A stretch of DNA of 64,000 nt from Chondrilla cf. caribensis (Eukaryota > Porifera > Demospongiae > Chondrillida > Chondrillidae): assembly GCA_964020155.1 (NCBI GenBank), contig OZ026568.1:577001-641000 (forward strand), in the 5' to 3' direction. Numbering within the stretch: position 1 is the stretch's first letter; every line of letters begins with the position of its first letter. Shown here piece after piece: positions 48,179 to 62,407 of this stretch. Under the pieces are notes generated by a model. It searched no databases, had not been told where the DNA came from, and saw nothing but the letters and a program-made list of their open reading frames with translations. The translations under genes were made by a program, and so were the position numbers.

Positions 48179-48438
48179 CACTCTTACGTACCCCAAGAAC
48201 ATCCGCGTCTCTGAGAAGGGAGGAGGACCGACTGGTGTCGTCAATGAGTTACCGTTACTCACTGGACGCACTGGGCTGGATTGGTTCGGCCATGAGATCT
48301 ACAAGAAACAATGTGAAAATGACGTGTTTCCAGCCATCAACGTCATGTACACGCTACAAAGACTGTATATAGCAATACGGGGTTCACCTGACAGTCAAAC
48401 ACAACGTCTGTACGTACCTTGGGAGATTCACTGGACAT

Positions 48439-49497
48439 GGATAGTACGTATACTGTTATATGCGGAGGACAACTAGCGCCAAAACAACGCCATCAGATCA
48501 TGTGGTTCGTCTGCGCATGCTCAGTGTCATGTATTTAGTATAGTCTTGCGTATTCTGACCAATAATTCATAAATGGCTTTTATTATCATTTATGTTATTA
48601 CACTATTGTGAAATTATTATAATATCGCGATCGTAATAATAATTAAGAGAGAAACACCAATCATTATTCAAATCGAGGAATAAAGATGAGTTATAAAAAT
48701 GAAATCAAGACCAAAGCCTAGGACACAGGGTTAAAAGCAACAGACAGCCAAGGTCGTTTATGCCGTTCCTGGCAAGGCAGGGGCGAAAAATATCCTCATT
48801 GGCGAACTGGATACGTCATCCTGGTGAGCAGCAGTTCGCAAATTGCGAGAGGGGTACCCGTATTAGCCGCCACCAGTCTTCGTTTCAGACTACAATTCTC
48901 TATTATTCTTCGCCCCAAAATGGTCACATTTCTTCTTCGTCTTCATTTTGGTTGGCAAACTTCTTCTACACTTCAAAATCTTCTCTTCTTCTTCCTCTCA
49001 TGCCACGAGGTGTCAGCCATTTTCCTCACGTGATACTTCCCATGATACATTACATACATAAATACATTATAATTAATTATTTTTATGTTAATGTTATTGC
49101 AATATTATTGCAGATCAAATTAATCTGCGCTAGTGAGTCTTTGTATAATAAAGATAGCTGATAGCTATGTAATAATATTATTGTGGATCCACTAATAATT
49201 GTTAAACTTTGGATCGCGATTAGTCACGTAATTATTATAAAATTTCTGTTCAATATGTTATGTAACAAAATTAATGTCAAAATGAATGGCATTAGGTGGA
49301 TTGTGAAAGTACAGTGATTGTGTGATGCAGTACTATTATTGATCTATTACAACTAATAACAGTACTAACTACACAGTCTTAATAACAACTACTCAGCTAA
49401 ACAACTTCTACACCAACTACTGTTTAAATCCTAAATAAATACCTACAGCAAATACCTACATCTGTTTGGTCTCTACAAACTACATTATAAATCATGT
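48439..49497. other. intergenic; contains sequence absent from the original copy
   Basis: 48439-48640 matches the region upstream of the complete TDRD1-like gene. 48650-49060 has no counterpart there and is more GC-rich. Open frames in it are not supported by motifs. 49200-49497 again resembles the sequence near 27400-27579. Confidence 0.5.
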
Positions 49498-52356
49498 CTA
49501 ACATGATTTGTCTCTACATATTTCGCTTCTCAAGCTGTTGAAAGTTTTAGCTTTTTTCAGTCTGTCACAGAACATGGTCCATGTTGGGCGGGGAGTGACC
49601 TTGAGCCAGTGTCTTAGAATGTCGATACATTTTTCTTCAAAATTCCCTGGTCCATTCACAACAGCTGATGTGTGGTCCTCGATACCCAACACTGAACCAA
49701 GCAGAGTGAGGTGGGCTAGCATCTTGTCCATATATGGCAGAAGGTCAGAAGGGGATTTGATAACATCTTCATTGTCAGAAGTCTTCTGAGAGACTGAGAA
49801 CATACAATACTACCAACTACGTTAGTGTCTATAGAGGACCATGTACTGAGAATGTACACACAGTTCAGTGGGTTCAGTGGGTGTCTATAGAGGGACCATG
49901 TACTGAGAATGTACACACAGTTCAGTGGTTGTCTATAGAGGACCGCGTACACATGTACCCTTTTCTCTGTGTGTAGCAGTAACACTAAACATTCCATTTC
50001 AATTCTAAATGAATACACAAATGCACATGTGGGCCATACAGGTATGTAATATTTATACATACAGAGTAATATAGACTAACACTGGTAGTACTACTAGTAC
50101 ATAATAATAAGCTCAATAGTACACATAAGCATATGATCTCACAGAGTATGGTAATGGACATAATCACATGCAGAACATGCACACACTCACGGGAAGCCTT
50201 AGTTGATCTGGAATTAGCTGATGTCTTCGGTTGAGCACGACGTCTCAGTCCTCTTGACGTAGATGGTGAAGGTGACCACTTCTTGGTCTTGACTGGGTTA
50301 CCTGTTATACATGAATGTACAAAGATTATGAGCCTTACCTATCCACCTTGACCCCGCCCACACAATGCCCCTCCCACCTATCAACATAACATACACACTC
50401 AGGACCATAGCTACCATTCCAGCTGGTCCGGTCTCTCTGCAATTCAATTAGGTTCGTGTATCTGACCGGTGTGAGGACTGTGTCTCCCCAGGGAATAGGT
50501 GATTACTAGTCATCACACCCACTCTTGCAACAGGGGTCATTTTGTGAAAGTATGCATGGGTGACACTTTCTGACACATGCAATGTGTCTACATATGTGCA
50601 ATGACCCAATTACAGATGGTGAGTATATCATTCACTGATCCTTTGTTCAAAATCCTGTACTGAGCTCAATCCACTGGTGTGTACGTATGCACTTAGTGCC
50701 CATGCAGTTACTCAATTTCCCAATATCAACATAACATACAAGGTGTGATGAAATTTAGTTAGCATTCCAAACTTAATCTACCATGTTTTCAAAACTAATT
50801 GCAGCAGATTAATAAGAGTCCACTGTACATCCACACCAAATGTAGCATGTGTACTATGAAATCTATGCAATCAATTAGTCAAATGTTATCAAAAGCCATT
50901 CAAATTTGATTGACAAAATAACTAAACTTCTGTCATCCACATCGATCATATTCAGTTTGACCCCAATGCTATGCACCAGCATTTCCTTGTGTTTCTAGGA
51001 AGTACATAATAGCTATACATGTATGTTCACACAGGAAGTATGTACCCATATAGGAAGTATGTTCTCACACAGGTAGTATGTACTCATACAGGAAGTATGT
51101 GCTTACACAGGATATATGTACCTACACAGAAAGTATGTACTCACATAATTGCAATATACTCACTTGTGCGTGGAGTGGGGGTTGGTTTCTTCTTGGAGGC
51201 ACGAGGTCGTAATACTCTTGAAGTAGAAGGTACAGGCTCAGATACTGGAGAGACATGACGTCTTTTTGCTCTTGGTGTTGATGGTGAGGGTGATGGAGTA
51301 GATTGTGAAGGTGACCTCTTCAAGCGGCCTGAAGTGATGAATGATGAACAAAGTGACAATATAAAGCAACAATATTGTAAAAATATAATATAATATACAA
51401 GTACTAATGCAATTTCTCTCATTTTAAATGAACTTGGAATAGACTATGATGATGATCACAGTATGGTTCTATAGTGGTGATGATAAATGTACAAACAGAA
51501 TTAGACGAGATTATTACATTAAAACATAAAAACTTGATACTAGTCTAAACTATCAGTGAGATGCAGTCAAATACAAATTTGTAAATACAATCTTTAAACA
51601 TATCATTTCTACACATGACTATCCTACCCATGGCCAATTATACATACAAGGTCAATACATGAAGTAGAGACCACATATGTATGCCTCAAGTGTATCTGGC
51701 ACCACATTATAGTCGTGCAACAATGGAGATGGTTTATAGTGAAGCATTTCCACAAAATGAAGATTGTGATTGTTCAGGTGTTCAGTACTAACACTGACTA
51801 TGAAGTGTGTTGACAAACACTGACATGGAAACAGTAAACAACGACTAATACAGTAAACACATAACCTCACCAGTAGGAGCACAAGGTTTGGATATGATGA
51901 ACCCCCGTGTCCTTCTCTCCACAAATTCAAACCTCTCCACAGACTGAGGAGGTAGTTGGGACATGAAATCATCTCCTTTGAGTTCATATCCTTTCAGTAC
52001 AAAGTCAATATCATTGTTGTTGAAGGCAATTCCTCTTACAACAGCCACCAACAGATTGGTCTACACATGAGGAGATATACAATTTAGCAGGGTCAATAGA
52101 GTAGAAGCCATTGAACAGTGCACACATCACTGCCTTTACATGCAGTACAGAATAGACAGATAGTGGGAGCTGAGGATGCTGGGCTTGGAAATAATACACA
52201 CGTTAACTTCAACTTGAGGGGATACTTCAGAGAAATACTTCAGTATGGAATATAGTACATCTATCAATGTAAAAATATTGCAAATCAGCCTTACACCTTG
52301 GGTGTGCTAATGTGCATGTGTGTGTGTGTACGTGCATGCGTGTGCGTGTATATGTG

Positions 52357-52406
<50 letters not shown>

Positions 52407-53240
52407 TGTGTGTGTGTGTGCGCGCATACATGGATATCGTATATTGTAAATCAAAAATGAAGATTCACTTACAATACAGAAAAAAGTGCATTTGTTAGTG
52501 AATTTGTCATGTGATACTACAAGGGAAAGTACTCACACAGCTAAAATCAAGTCTCATCTTCCTCAATCTACACTTGGAGTACACCTTTTCCACTGCTTTC
52601 ACAGTAACATCGTCACAAACACTGGGAGGACCTTTATCAATATTGTCAGATATCTTAAGAAATGAACAAATTATCAGGTTAAAAAATAGCATAGTAACCA
52701 GTAGAATATCACAGCAACACACAATTGAAATAAACAGACCGTTAGACTGAGTTCTTCCAGTCCTTTGGCATCATTTACTCTACTGAGCAACTGGCCACAT
52801 TGAGCTGATGTAAGGAATAGTCCAAGATGACATTCACGTCTGGACATTGGACCATCCACCAGGAGCTGACACCAATCATCACCTGCATGGAGTGGAATCA
52901 GAAATGGAATGTTATTGATAACACCATGTAGGTGAAGAAGGCACATACAGACACTGAACACATTGTATGAATGTAGTGTGTGGTGGGTTAACAAAGTATA
53001 TGAGTGAGGGTTATTGGGTGTTTTATACGTATCATCATTAATAATTGGTAATCACGCTTCACTTTTGAATTAAATCATTAACACACTTTAAATTCCATTT
53101 CCCTTCATACACATCTACTATCCAGCTGCAAATATTCATTCACTCACTCAGAAACACATGCACACACATTATACAACTACAAATAAATGGTATACACACC
53201 AGTATAATAAAACTCAATAGCTACGGCACACACACACACA

Positions 53241-53307
<67 letters not shown>

Positions 53308-56300
53308 AAACACACATAGTTACACACTAGAGTATGTAACACACTACACACACTGAACTACTAGTGGGCCACATTTCAAGAAACCAATACAAGGGACTTG
53401 ATGGGATACTTCATAGCAACTAAAGCAAAATTTCAACATGACTGCCTATATTCCATTAGCATGTGAAACTGCTGGTTAGGAAGTGCAAAAAGTAAGTTTA
53501 AACTTTCTTCTTTTGACTGCTCATAAGACTCCCCAAACCCCTAAGGTCTCTTCTGAGATAGTGTCAATTAATAACATTCCACATGTAAACATTTAGCATC
53601 AAAGTGGTCAAAGTGAAGTTTTAATCTGGGAATAAACATGATCTATTCATTCATAGTAAAAGGAACACTCACTGACAGTCTGTATGCAACAGTGAACGCT
53701 GTCTCTCTGTTCAAGACTCACCTAGTAATGTGACCAGGGGATAGGCCGTACACGCAAACCTCACACAAGTGATGTGATCAGTGTGTGCAGCCATAATCTT
53801 CAGAATGGGAACTACAACTGATCTTGTTGAGTCAAGGTATTTATAACCATAGAAATTCATAGCACTCTGTAGGAGAGAACAAAATGTTAATTTTGAGTTC
53901 AAAACCTCATGGGACCACCCCACACTCGTGTGTCTTGTGGTTTATGAAGAAACCTTGTTAAAGAGATGACATTCAAAGTCTTCACACTTAAATTCCAACC
54001 TATATAATCTCAAGGTCACAACATTTGAAATCTGCCATTTTTTTGAAATTAATTGCAATATATACCCCACTGTATTTATGTAGGAACATGTCATACTCTT
54101 TGCCCGAGTTGACGATCAGTCCAAAGTGTCTGTATCGGCTACACCCTACCATAAGTGTGTACTTTAGCTATTATGTGGGAATGTTTCCGTGAAAAATATA
54201 ATACTAAATCTCACACTCATTGTTATTATATCTATTACTGATTTGCTAGGCAATAAATTGAGGAATTTTGATAACAATTACAAGACTTAGTGTGCAATAG
54301 CAAAGAGAAGTGTACAAATAGCATGAATATTTGCACATTGTATTTTGATCTGCTCACACAACATGCACACAATATATATATACATGAATATCCTGTACAG
54401 GGGGAAATTTGGCAGGTAAAAAAGTTGGCAGATTTGCCAAGGAAGTTTTTATGGTTGTAATGTGGCATATTATTTCTGCACTCAGGGTGCATATTTTGAA
54501 GACTATTAGTTATTATATAATTCAGAATTGGTAGCTGTATTGTATATAGGAGAAGAGCTACCATGTGAAAGGGAATCCAGCAACATGAAGGACCAATGTG
54601 AACACCATGCAGTGATGGGGGAGAGTACCATCCTTGGCCATGTCTCCAGGAAACTACCAGGTGCTTGAGCACTACTCTTACAGAGACAGAGGATATAGTC
54701 GTCCACCAGTAACAGAAACAAGACATTACTGAATTTGACAAATGCATGCATGATCTACGAGGTATACCTTTGCAAAATATTATCAATGTTATGTAATATC
54801 AACACATTTGAATGGAATGGAATAGAAACAAATGTGGGTAGTCACATAATCTTGTGGATTTCCTGAAAACTGTCAAATCACCAAACGAACCCAACACCAA
54901 TATTTCTGACTATACGGTATACATTATATACTAATATAGTACAGAGACCTGTAACTAGATAAATGTAATAAAGCATGCAGTTTAATGTTATAATGGTCAT
55001 CGAACTGTACAAATGTACACTAGTCTGGTATAGCTGACCCTTTATGCTTATTCCTTACAACTGTAGTAACCATAGTAGGTACTGAGATAGGGCTGGCTAC
55101 GTACATCAAACCTGGTGTGCACAGGTTGGAAACTTGTGCTCAATCATTTAGTAAGCTTTATGCAATATTGTCATGTCATTAGGTTAAGTAACATACTTGC
55201 CCAATTATCACTCCTAGTTCTGATATGTTCTTGTTCCTGGAAACTCCCTTCACCATCGACAACATGAGGTCTCCAACATCTTCTGACCTCTACAACAATA
55301 CACAAAGATAGGATAAAAAGATTTGTATATGACTAATGGTTATACCCCTCACCGATGGTTCATGACCAACTTTAACCTTCACAAGCTGTTCACTGGTAGC
55401 AACCAATTCCTCCACTTCATCAGAGGAAATAAGACACTGACCAGATTGGTCAGGGATGGAGGATCCGATGTCCTAGTATAGAAACAACACTTGATTCTCA
55501 TTTTCACTCTTTATTCTTTCACGTGTTTACTGTAAGTAGCTCTTGTCATGTGACCAAACATACCATCTTATACATGCACTCAACAAGTTCCTTCAACTTC
55601 TTGGCATCCCTCAGACCAGACAACACAGCACACCACTGTTGACGGGTTAATGGCATCTTCACTGAACACTTCTCACGATGAACTAACAGACTCTTCCAAA
55701 GTTGCACTGGTACTATCGGCCAACCAATAATAATATTACGATAAGAAAAATAGCCTAAGATAAATTCCAAGTAGTACATTGCATAATATAAGTAATAACA
55801 TGATTGGATCAAATAGTGTCATAGAGTAGGGCGTCACTCAAAAATACTGTAAAGGCGTTAGGGGTACCATAGAGCTTGGTTGAATAAACCAGAGACATCA
55901 ATGAACTGTACATGCAGTGAGAAACACATGCTTGGTATGTAAAACAGTACTGTAAGGGGATAATCCAGGAGGGAAAACATTCTGTTGGGGAGGGGATGCT
56001 TCCTCTGCATGGTTCTCTGCCCTAAATGAAGTGAAGTATTGAATGGAGGAAACACACAATTGTAACTCACCTTCATGTCCACCTCCCAAATCAATGGTGA
56101 CCTCATTGAGTGTCTCATTTCTACAAAGATGTTCAGTGATTATGGAAAAACCCGGATAAGGACTGAGAATCCTGCTTGTTAAATGAAATTTTCTAAGGCA
56201 ATTGTTAGCTTTCAAAGCTTCACCAATTCTGTAACAGTCTTCTTGAGCTCTTATCAAGTTCTGGTAAATGTAAGAAATCAAATCAATTCTCTAAGAAAAT

Positions 56301-59300
56301 CACTGACAACTTTCAAGTTATTAACCTGGTCTACTAAAACCCTTAACCCTATGCTACAGGTAGACAACTACTACAATGAATAACAGATTCTGAATTATGA
56401 CACATCTGAATGTAAAATACATACTCAGTGTGACTGCATGTAGATTTCCTAATTTTTTTGATGTAGGAATTTCCATTTTAATTTACCAAAACCAAATAAG
56501 CGAGATAGAACAAATTGTACCTTCATCCACCGTGAATTTAATACATTGAGTTTTCCCAATAGACACATGGACCGAAGACAATTAACCTTCAGTTTTATAT
56601 TATGCATATAAATTTAATACTAGAATTGTATACATGTAGCCCATAAATTAAATCATATGCTACATATTACAAATACTCAATAGGCATACGGTCATACTGT
56701 GGTGGATTGATTCAAAACTAACAGGGTACTGTAATTATATGGTTATTGGCACTAATTACAATGTATGCATGCATGGGAACTATTCAAGTACCACACATCT
56801 TACTAGATCTCGAGATGGATCCATGTTCAGAGTGAGAGTCTTAAGTGCTGGTAGTTTGGTAAGAGCAGACAACACTACTTCCACCGTGTTAGGTACATCA
56901 ACTTCTCGACCTCCTAATTTTATTGGTAGCGTGATAGTTTTCAAGTGTTGTGCTTTCGCAAATGCCTTGGAAAGTGTTGTCCAATCTGGAAAAAGTCAAC
57001 AAGTATAATGAAAACAAAATACACGAATTATATTAATACAATTATTATACATATAGGACCATAAGTACATGTTAAGATATTACTGTAACTTTTACATATT
57101 ACACAAATTACATCAGCGATCATGACACAGTAATTTAACTATGGCACACAGTACAATCTATGCATGTATTCATCAAAGGTCAAAGGTCATGAATTACTTC
57201 AAAGTTAGTAATACATAATACACAGGATACTTTGCTTCTCAGTGGATAACACCAATGAGAAGAGTTTAGTGTGACAGTTTCAGATTAGTAGACTTTGGGG
57301 GATCCCAGATTTATCAAGTCTGTATATATGAACTCCTGCATACATACCAATAACATAATATTATAATTACAAACACAATTACAGTAACTATGGACGTAAT
57401 AGATAAACCATGGCACTTTGAGGTGTCTGATTTATCCATTACAAAATATATAGGAATACCAAGTAGTAACAAGTTTATATTCACCGTTTTTACTTATTAA
57501 ACGGTCACATCTCAACTCTCTCAGATGTGGCATTAAGATAGACATGAGATCATCTGTGAGAACAGCATCTGCAGTAGGGTTAGTCGAAAGATGAAGCCTT
57601 TGGAGGGTAGGGTGGTGCTGGAGGGAGTATCTTACAACTTGTGCATCATATGATGACTGCACGTCAGCAATGATAGAGGTCTTGAACATATCTCCAAGAA
57701 TTTCTCTTGACAAAGAGCTGTTATCAGCTTCAAATAACGACGTCATGACAACCATGTCATCATCCCTAATGAGCTCCTGACCAACCACCTCTCTGGCATG
57801 TTCTGACAAAACAGAGTAGCTGAGTTCCTTCAAATTAACATATTTGAGTTTAGTCAGGTGGCAATAGACTTTCCACACTTCAGCCATCTCGGGACGATGG
57901 AACTCTTCTTTCCAAATCATTTCTTGATCTGACTCACTCTGCATAGCAATGTGGACTGCAGCCAATGTTTCCTGCACTGTCTTGTGGTTTAGCTGATAGA
58001 AAACAGCTACATTTGGAAAGATTTTGTCAATATATTCGGAAAACAGGAGGTTGTAGATGCTACCCCGCTTGTCCAGGTACCTCTTCACATCACCTAGATC
58101 ATCGTCTGTCAGAATCAAACGCTGACCTTTTCTGTCGATACAGCACTTGTATGCCACCTCACACAGAGGGTAGAACCCAGGAAACAGATCTAATGGAACT
58201 TGAAGGACATGTTCAACAGGACGGTTTAGTGAATCTTGCAATTGATCTGACAGAATGCTATGTTTGGATAACTCCTGACAGATGTATTTAGAGTAGATAC
58301 CACCAGTAGTTCCTGGGAGGGGATCACTTCCAATGTGATCCTGGACTTTACATATGATTTCAAGAACCTTGGGAATACGGCACATTCCACGTACTAAAGG
58401 ACGTCCAGTTAAGTGTCGGATCAATTTATCTGATACATCCGTTGCTTTGCTCCTGTCCTTGGGGTAGACTGCAGCAAAAAAGCTCTTAATGTATTCATCA
58501 ATGTCTGTGTCAGTGAATCCAAGGATTTCCACATGACGGTGAGGTTGCTGGATCAGAGAAATCAGATCAGGAACCCTAGAAGGTCGGGAGGTGACAAACA
58601 CATCGCATTGGCTGAGGTAAAGGTTATCACATGAGAGGAGGTTCAAAAGAAAGGGGGAACTCCCTAGCTGGTCTGGAATCTCGTCAAACCCATCCAGGAT
58701 GAGGGCAACACCTTCTCCATCTCTCTCTTCCAGTAACTGGCACAATTCAGGAAGGTTTAACACTCTCTGGAACCCTCTCAACAAGAACTGAAGATCAATG
58801 TCTCCTGTATAAGAATCCAAATACAATCGCAATCGGCGAAGTTCCACCAGAAGCACTAGACTATACTGGTTTGGGAGAGACTGAGAGTACAGATCCTTGC
58901 AGAGCTTACGAGAGAGAGTGGTCTTACCACATCCAGGTGCACCGCTGATGACCACTCTCTTTCCCGATATCACTACACCACAGTTGAGGATGTCCTCGTA
59001 TTTGATCTTCTCTGATGTATTGTAACACTTATCTATGCCATGGATGGTGGCCTGTAAAAAGTCCCAAACATCCTTTTTTAGCTTGACGCGATAATTTTTC
59101 TGCTCCACAGTTGCTAGATTAATAAACTGCATGGATTTTGGTGCATATCGTACAGTATGTTGCTTTTCATAGAAGGCTTTCAACCTTCCATGCACCTACA
59201 AAATAAATCACGAGAGACAAATTTTAAATTACATAACATTGTTTTACCTGGATGCAGTACATGTGGGTTGAACTGCATACCTATACACACCTATATAACG

Positions 59301-61809
59301 AGAAACATGCAAATGGGATAGCATGTACACAACTATTAAAAGTACACCTCATGTCATACTCAGTTTAAAAGTGATAGTTTTAGCACATGCATCAATGACA
59401 TGCAAGTCTTTCATGTAGTACGTGTGGAGTGGATAGTATAATATTATACTAAATTAACTACACAACATAACAGGACTGGTAAATAAATAAATTAAGAATA
59501 AAGAGTCGATATTAACACATTTTACACAATTAAGAAAGAGTGAACACAATAAATGTCCAACACTGACCTGCTTCAGCTTCCTAGATCTCTCATCATCCAA
59601 TGTAGAGGAGGGTGGGGTTGGTTCAGGGACAGTGTGTGGTTGAGAGGATGGAGCTGGAGCAATTACGTGAGAACAGGAGAAGTATACCCATACACACATA
59701 TACACTCAGCACTGTATGCATGGAAGAATATGGAACATGCAGCATCCTGGGATACTTGGCAGTGATCAGTCTGAGATTAGTCCATTACTGTGAACACTGC
59801 CCAACAGAATGTCCAGGACACTCTGGTTACAGTACTACAGTAACTGTACGTAGACATATAAAACAACACATAGGCAATCTGTACAGCGTAGAGTGTATGT
59901 ATATAAATCAGAACAGAATAGAACAGGAGCAGTATACCCATACACACATATACACTCAGCACTGTATGCATGGAAGAATATGGGACATGCAGCATCCTGG
60001 GATACTTGGCAGTGATCAGTCTGAGATTAGTCCATTACTGTGTACACTGCCCAACAGAATGTCCAGGACATTCTGGTTACAGTACTACAGTAACTGTACG
60101 TACGACATACAAAACAACACATAGGCAATCTGTACAGCGTAGAGTGCAGGTACATGACACACAGTTGTTCACACATGTACAGATTTTGATGCAAAAATAT
60201 CACGATTTTTTAACTTACTGGAAAGTGGTAAGTCTGCATCCTTCTTCATATCCTCACCGAGCTCCTTCATCAGAGGATAGTCATTTTGCCCAGTCATCAC
60301 ATCACACAGGTGATGGATGGTGTCTGATGTAGCATTGGATCGCAGATGGAGATACAACTTCTCATTAGCTTCACTTCCAGTAATGAACTTCTGATCAATC
60401 TGATGGTAGAGACCTTCCGGGATGACCTTGTATGTATACAGTCTACCAGCAATAGAGTAGGTGCGCACACACTCCAGGAATCGATCCCTGTACTTTTCCA
60501 TAAAGGGATCAGATCGGAGGTCTTGAACAAAATGAGAATAATAGATATTATATCATAAGGCATTTATTATACAGTAAGTATTATGATATCATACTTGTAT
60601 TGTGTGCATGGGCACTACTAGGGAGATATCACTAATATGATCTGCCCCAAGGGAGTCAATATCAAAATTAATGTTTTAGGGGCTGCCACAGGTGGGCCCT
60701 ATATAAAATTGACACTTTGAAATTGGACTATGAGTCGATAACAGAAGCTTTGAGTGTAATATTCTCAGCGACGGTTCTTTAAATCTGAAAAGGAACCTCA
60801 AGTTTTCCAAGTGTGGGCGTGGCATCTCCATAAATTTCTGAACATTACGTCTGTTGTTGTTGGGAAAATCTTTTCGGATTGAGGAGCATTTAGAAACACA
60901 GTATGGTGAAGAGTTCTTCATCTGCATGGATGAAGAACTGCTGAAGGACTCCCTGTCTGAAATCCCTAGTCGATTACATCTGTTATTCTACTTGCCTTGC
61001 TGGGCGCTATGTACTCTTGGGTCTCATAAAAATATCAAATATATTGCCCATCAACATTATACTTATAATACTTATACTTAATATACTTGAGTTCCATTTT
61101 TCCCATCATTCAACACCATCACTGCATACACTACACATTATCACTTGTTAGTCTGGCATTGTTACAATAACACATAACTAGTTATGTGTACATATGTATA
61201 ATATAGCTATATCGTTCAGGGTGAATTGGGTGACTTGGAATCAATACCCCAAAGGACTCCAGCACTGAGCTATTGATACAGCTTCAGGTTGGTGCTATCT
61301 TCATGGACAGATGATTTATGGAATATTGAAAGCCACTTGTCCACAGCTGAAGATTAACAGTGTCTGAAGTCACCCAATTCCACATTATCCCGCTTTACCC
61401 TAGACAAATTTTGGTATCATGAAATTTTAAGAATTTCACGATCAGCACTTGCATGGACTGGCCGGTTAGACTACTAACCTCCTTGCTCTGACTGGTTACG
61501 TCCGGTAACAGGTCCCGGATTGATCTCCACATCACCTGATAACAGCAATAATAAGATCATCATCGAGGTATGTCTGCGGGTCTTATGACAACTGAAAGGT
61601 CTTGATTTCCTCGCCAGACACAACCACGTACGAGAGAGAGGAGAGCGACCGACAGTGTTCCGGATAGTAGAGAACAAATAGTCCTCAAGAAAGACGCCCG
61701 ATTCGCCGTCCTGCATCCATTGCGCTAAATCGGGACCGTACGAACACGGCACAACTGGTAGGGAAGTCACCAATACACCGAGAACGCAGGCAGATATCCA
61801 GAACGCCAT
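49498..61809 (-). CDS. NLR-B: 2A-leader, death-fold, NACHT, LRR, Ser/Pro linker, death domain receptor
   Basis: Sixteen exons with consistent phase: 61809-61479, 60521-60219, 59653-59568, 59195-57485, 56985-56804, 56290-56071, 55712-55564, 55472-55353, 55289-55197, 53866-53722, 52882-52740, 52653-52537, 52060-51871, 51328-51164, 50301-50191 and 49793-49498 (stop TAG). The total is 4362 nt, 1453 aa, all open. Residues 1-110 form a leader ending in the 2A motif. A death-fold CARD-like module follows (about 115-205), then NACHT (241-810; Walker [10 protein letters not shown] 325-333, Walker [10 protein letters not shown] 404-412). LRR-type modules span 811-1263, a basic Ser/Pro linker about 1264-1355, and a C-terminal death-fold domain ('[10 protein letters not shown]') 1356-1453. 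This is the plan of a cytosolic NLR that oligomerises on sensing microbes. Start 61809 is preferred over 61854 because it aligns with NLR-A. The ligand is unknown. Confidence 0.88.
52316..52432. repeat. (TG)n microsatellite in NLR-B
   Basis: Interrupted TG array between exons 12 and 13, in the same place as 30759-30823 in NLR-A. Confidence 0.95.
53228..53305. repeat. (CA)n microsatellite in NLR-B
   Basis: About 39 CA units; positional equivalent of the 930-bp array in NLR-A. Confidence 0.97.
59698..60160. repeat. local ~240-bp tandem duplication in NLR-B intron 2
   Basis: 59698-59895 and 59938-60135 are almost identical ('atacactcagcactgtatgc', 'atcctgggatacttggcagt', 'tgtccaggaca.tctggttac'). 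NLR-A has a single copy at 40945-41160. It is intronic. Confidence 0.88.
61479..61809 (-). other. leader exon of NLR-B with 2A-like ribosome-skipping motif
   Basis: Exactly the same length (331 nt) as in NLR-A. Residues 1-25 form a hydrophobic signal-like start that differs from NLR-A at most positions but ends in the same PCSYG. Residues 83-100 are identical to NLR-A through '[15 protein letters not shown]'. The phase to exon 2 is conserved. Confidence 0.85.
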
Positions 61810-61854
61810 GTTTACGGTCCAGAAACGGTGTCTATGGTCTAAAAGGAATTCCAA

Positions 61855-62407
61855 GACTGCACTTCCGGATCAAGTGTCACCTCTGTTATATAGGAGTTTT
61901 ACATATTTAATATTATGCATAATAATATATTATAATACATGTATATATAATAATATAAATACACGCACATGCATGCAGTCTTCCCTCGATCACAGAATAG
62001 GCAAATTCCTGACAATTTTCGTGCTATTGACAAGGACGGTCCTTTATCTCATCATAACACTCATACCCCTACACAATGTAGCTATATCAGCTACTAGAAC
62101 ACTGATCATAGCATGAATAAGAATGAGGAAACCAATTAGGAGGATCACGACAACATAAAGCTAATTCCTGTTGTGTACTAACTCAAGGTTATCAGATTCA
62201 TTATGGAATGTTCTTCACATCTCTCCACATACACCTCTCACAATCACTGCTCAACGACACTCCACATTTACCAAACAACAATAATAATTAGAATTTCAAC
62301 AGAATCATTACAAGTCAATTAAAACTGATGACACACGGACGACACAATCAGCAACACATCATATCAAGTACACACAGGAAGTGCACGGAGGAATTAACGA
62401 GGGTCAC
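61855..62407. other. intergenic: NLR-B promoter region
   Basis: 61860-62150 has no counterpart upstream of NLR-A and is AT-rich. 62215-62407 matches 43370-43554. No definite promoter element seen. Confidence 0.45.

Noticed and set aside
48760..49161. 133-residue plus-strand open frame
   Set aside because: No motif, no splice or promoter context, not present in the sister locus; codon pattern looks random.
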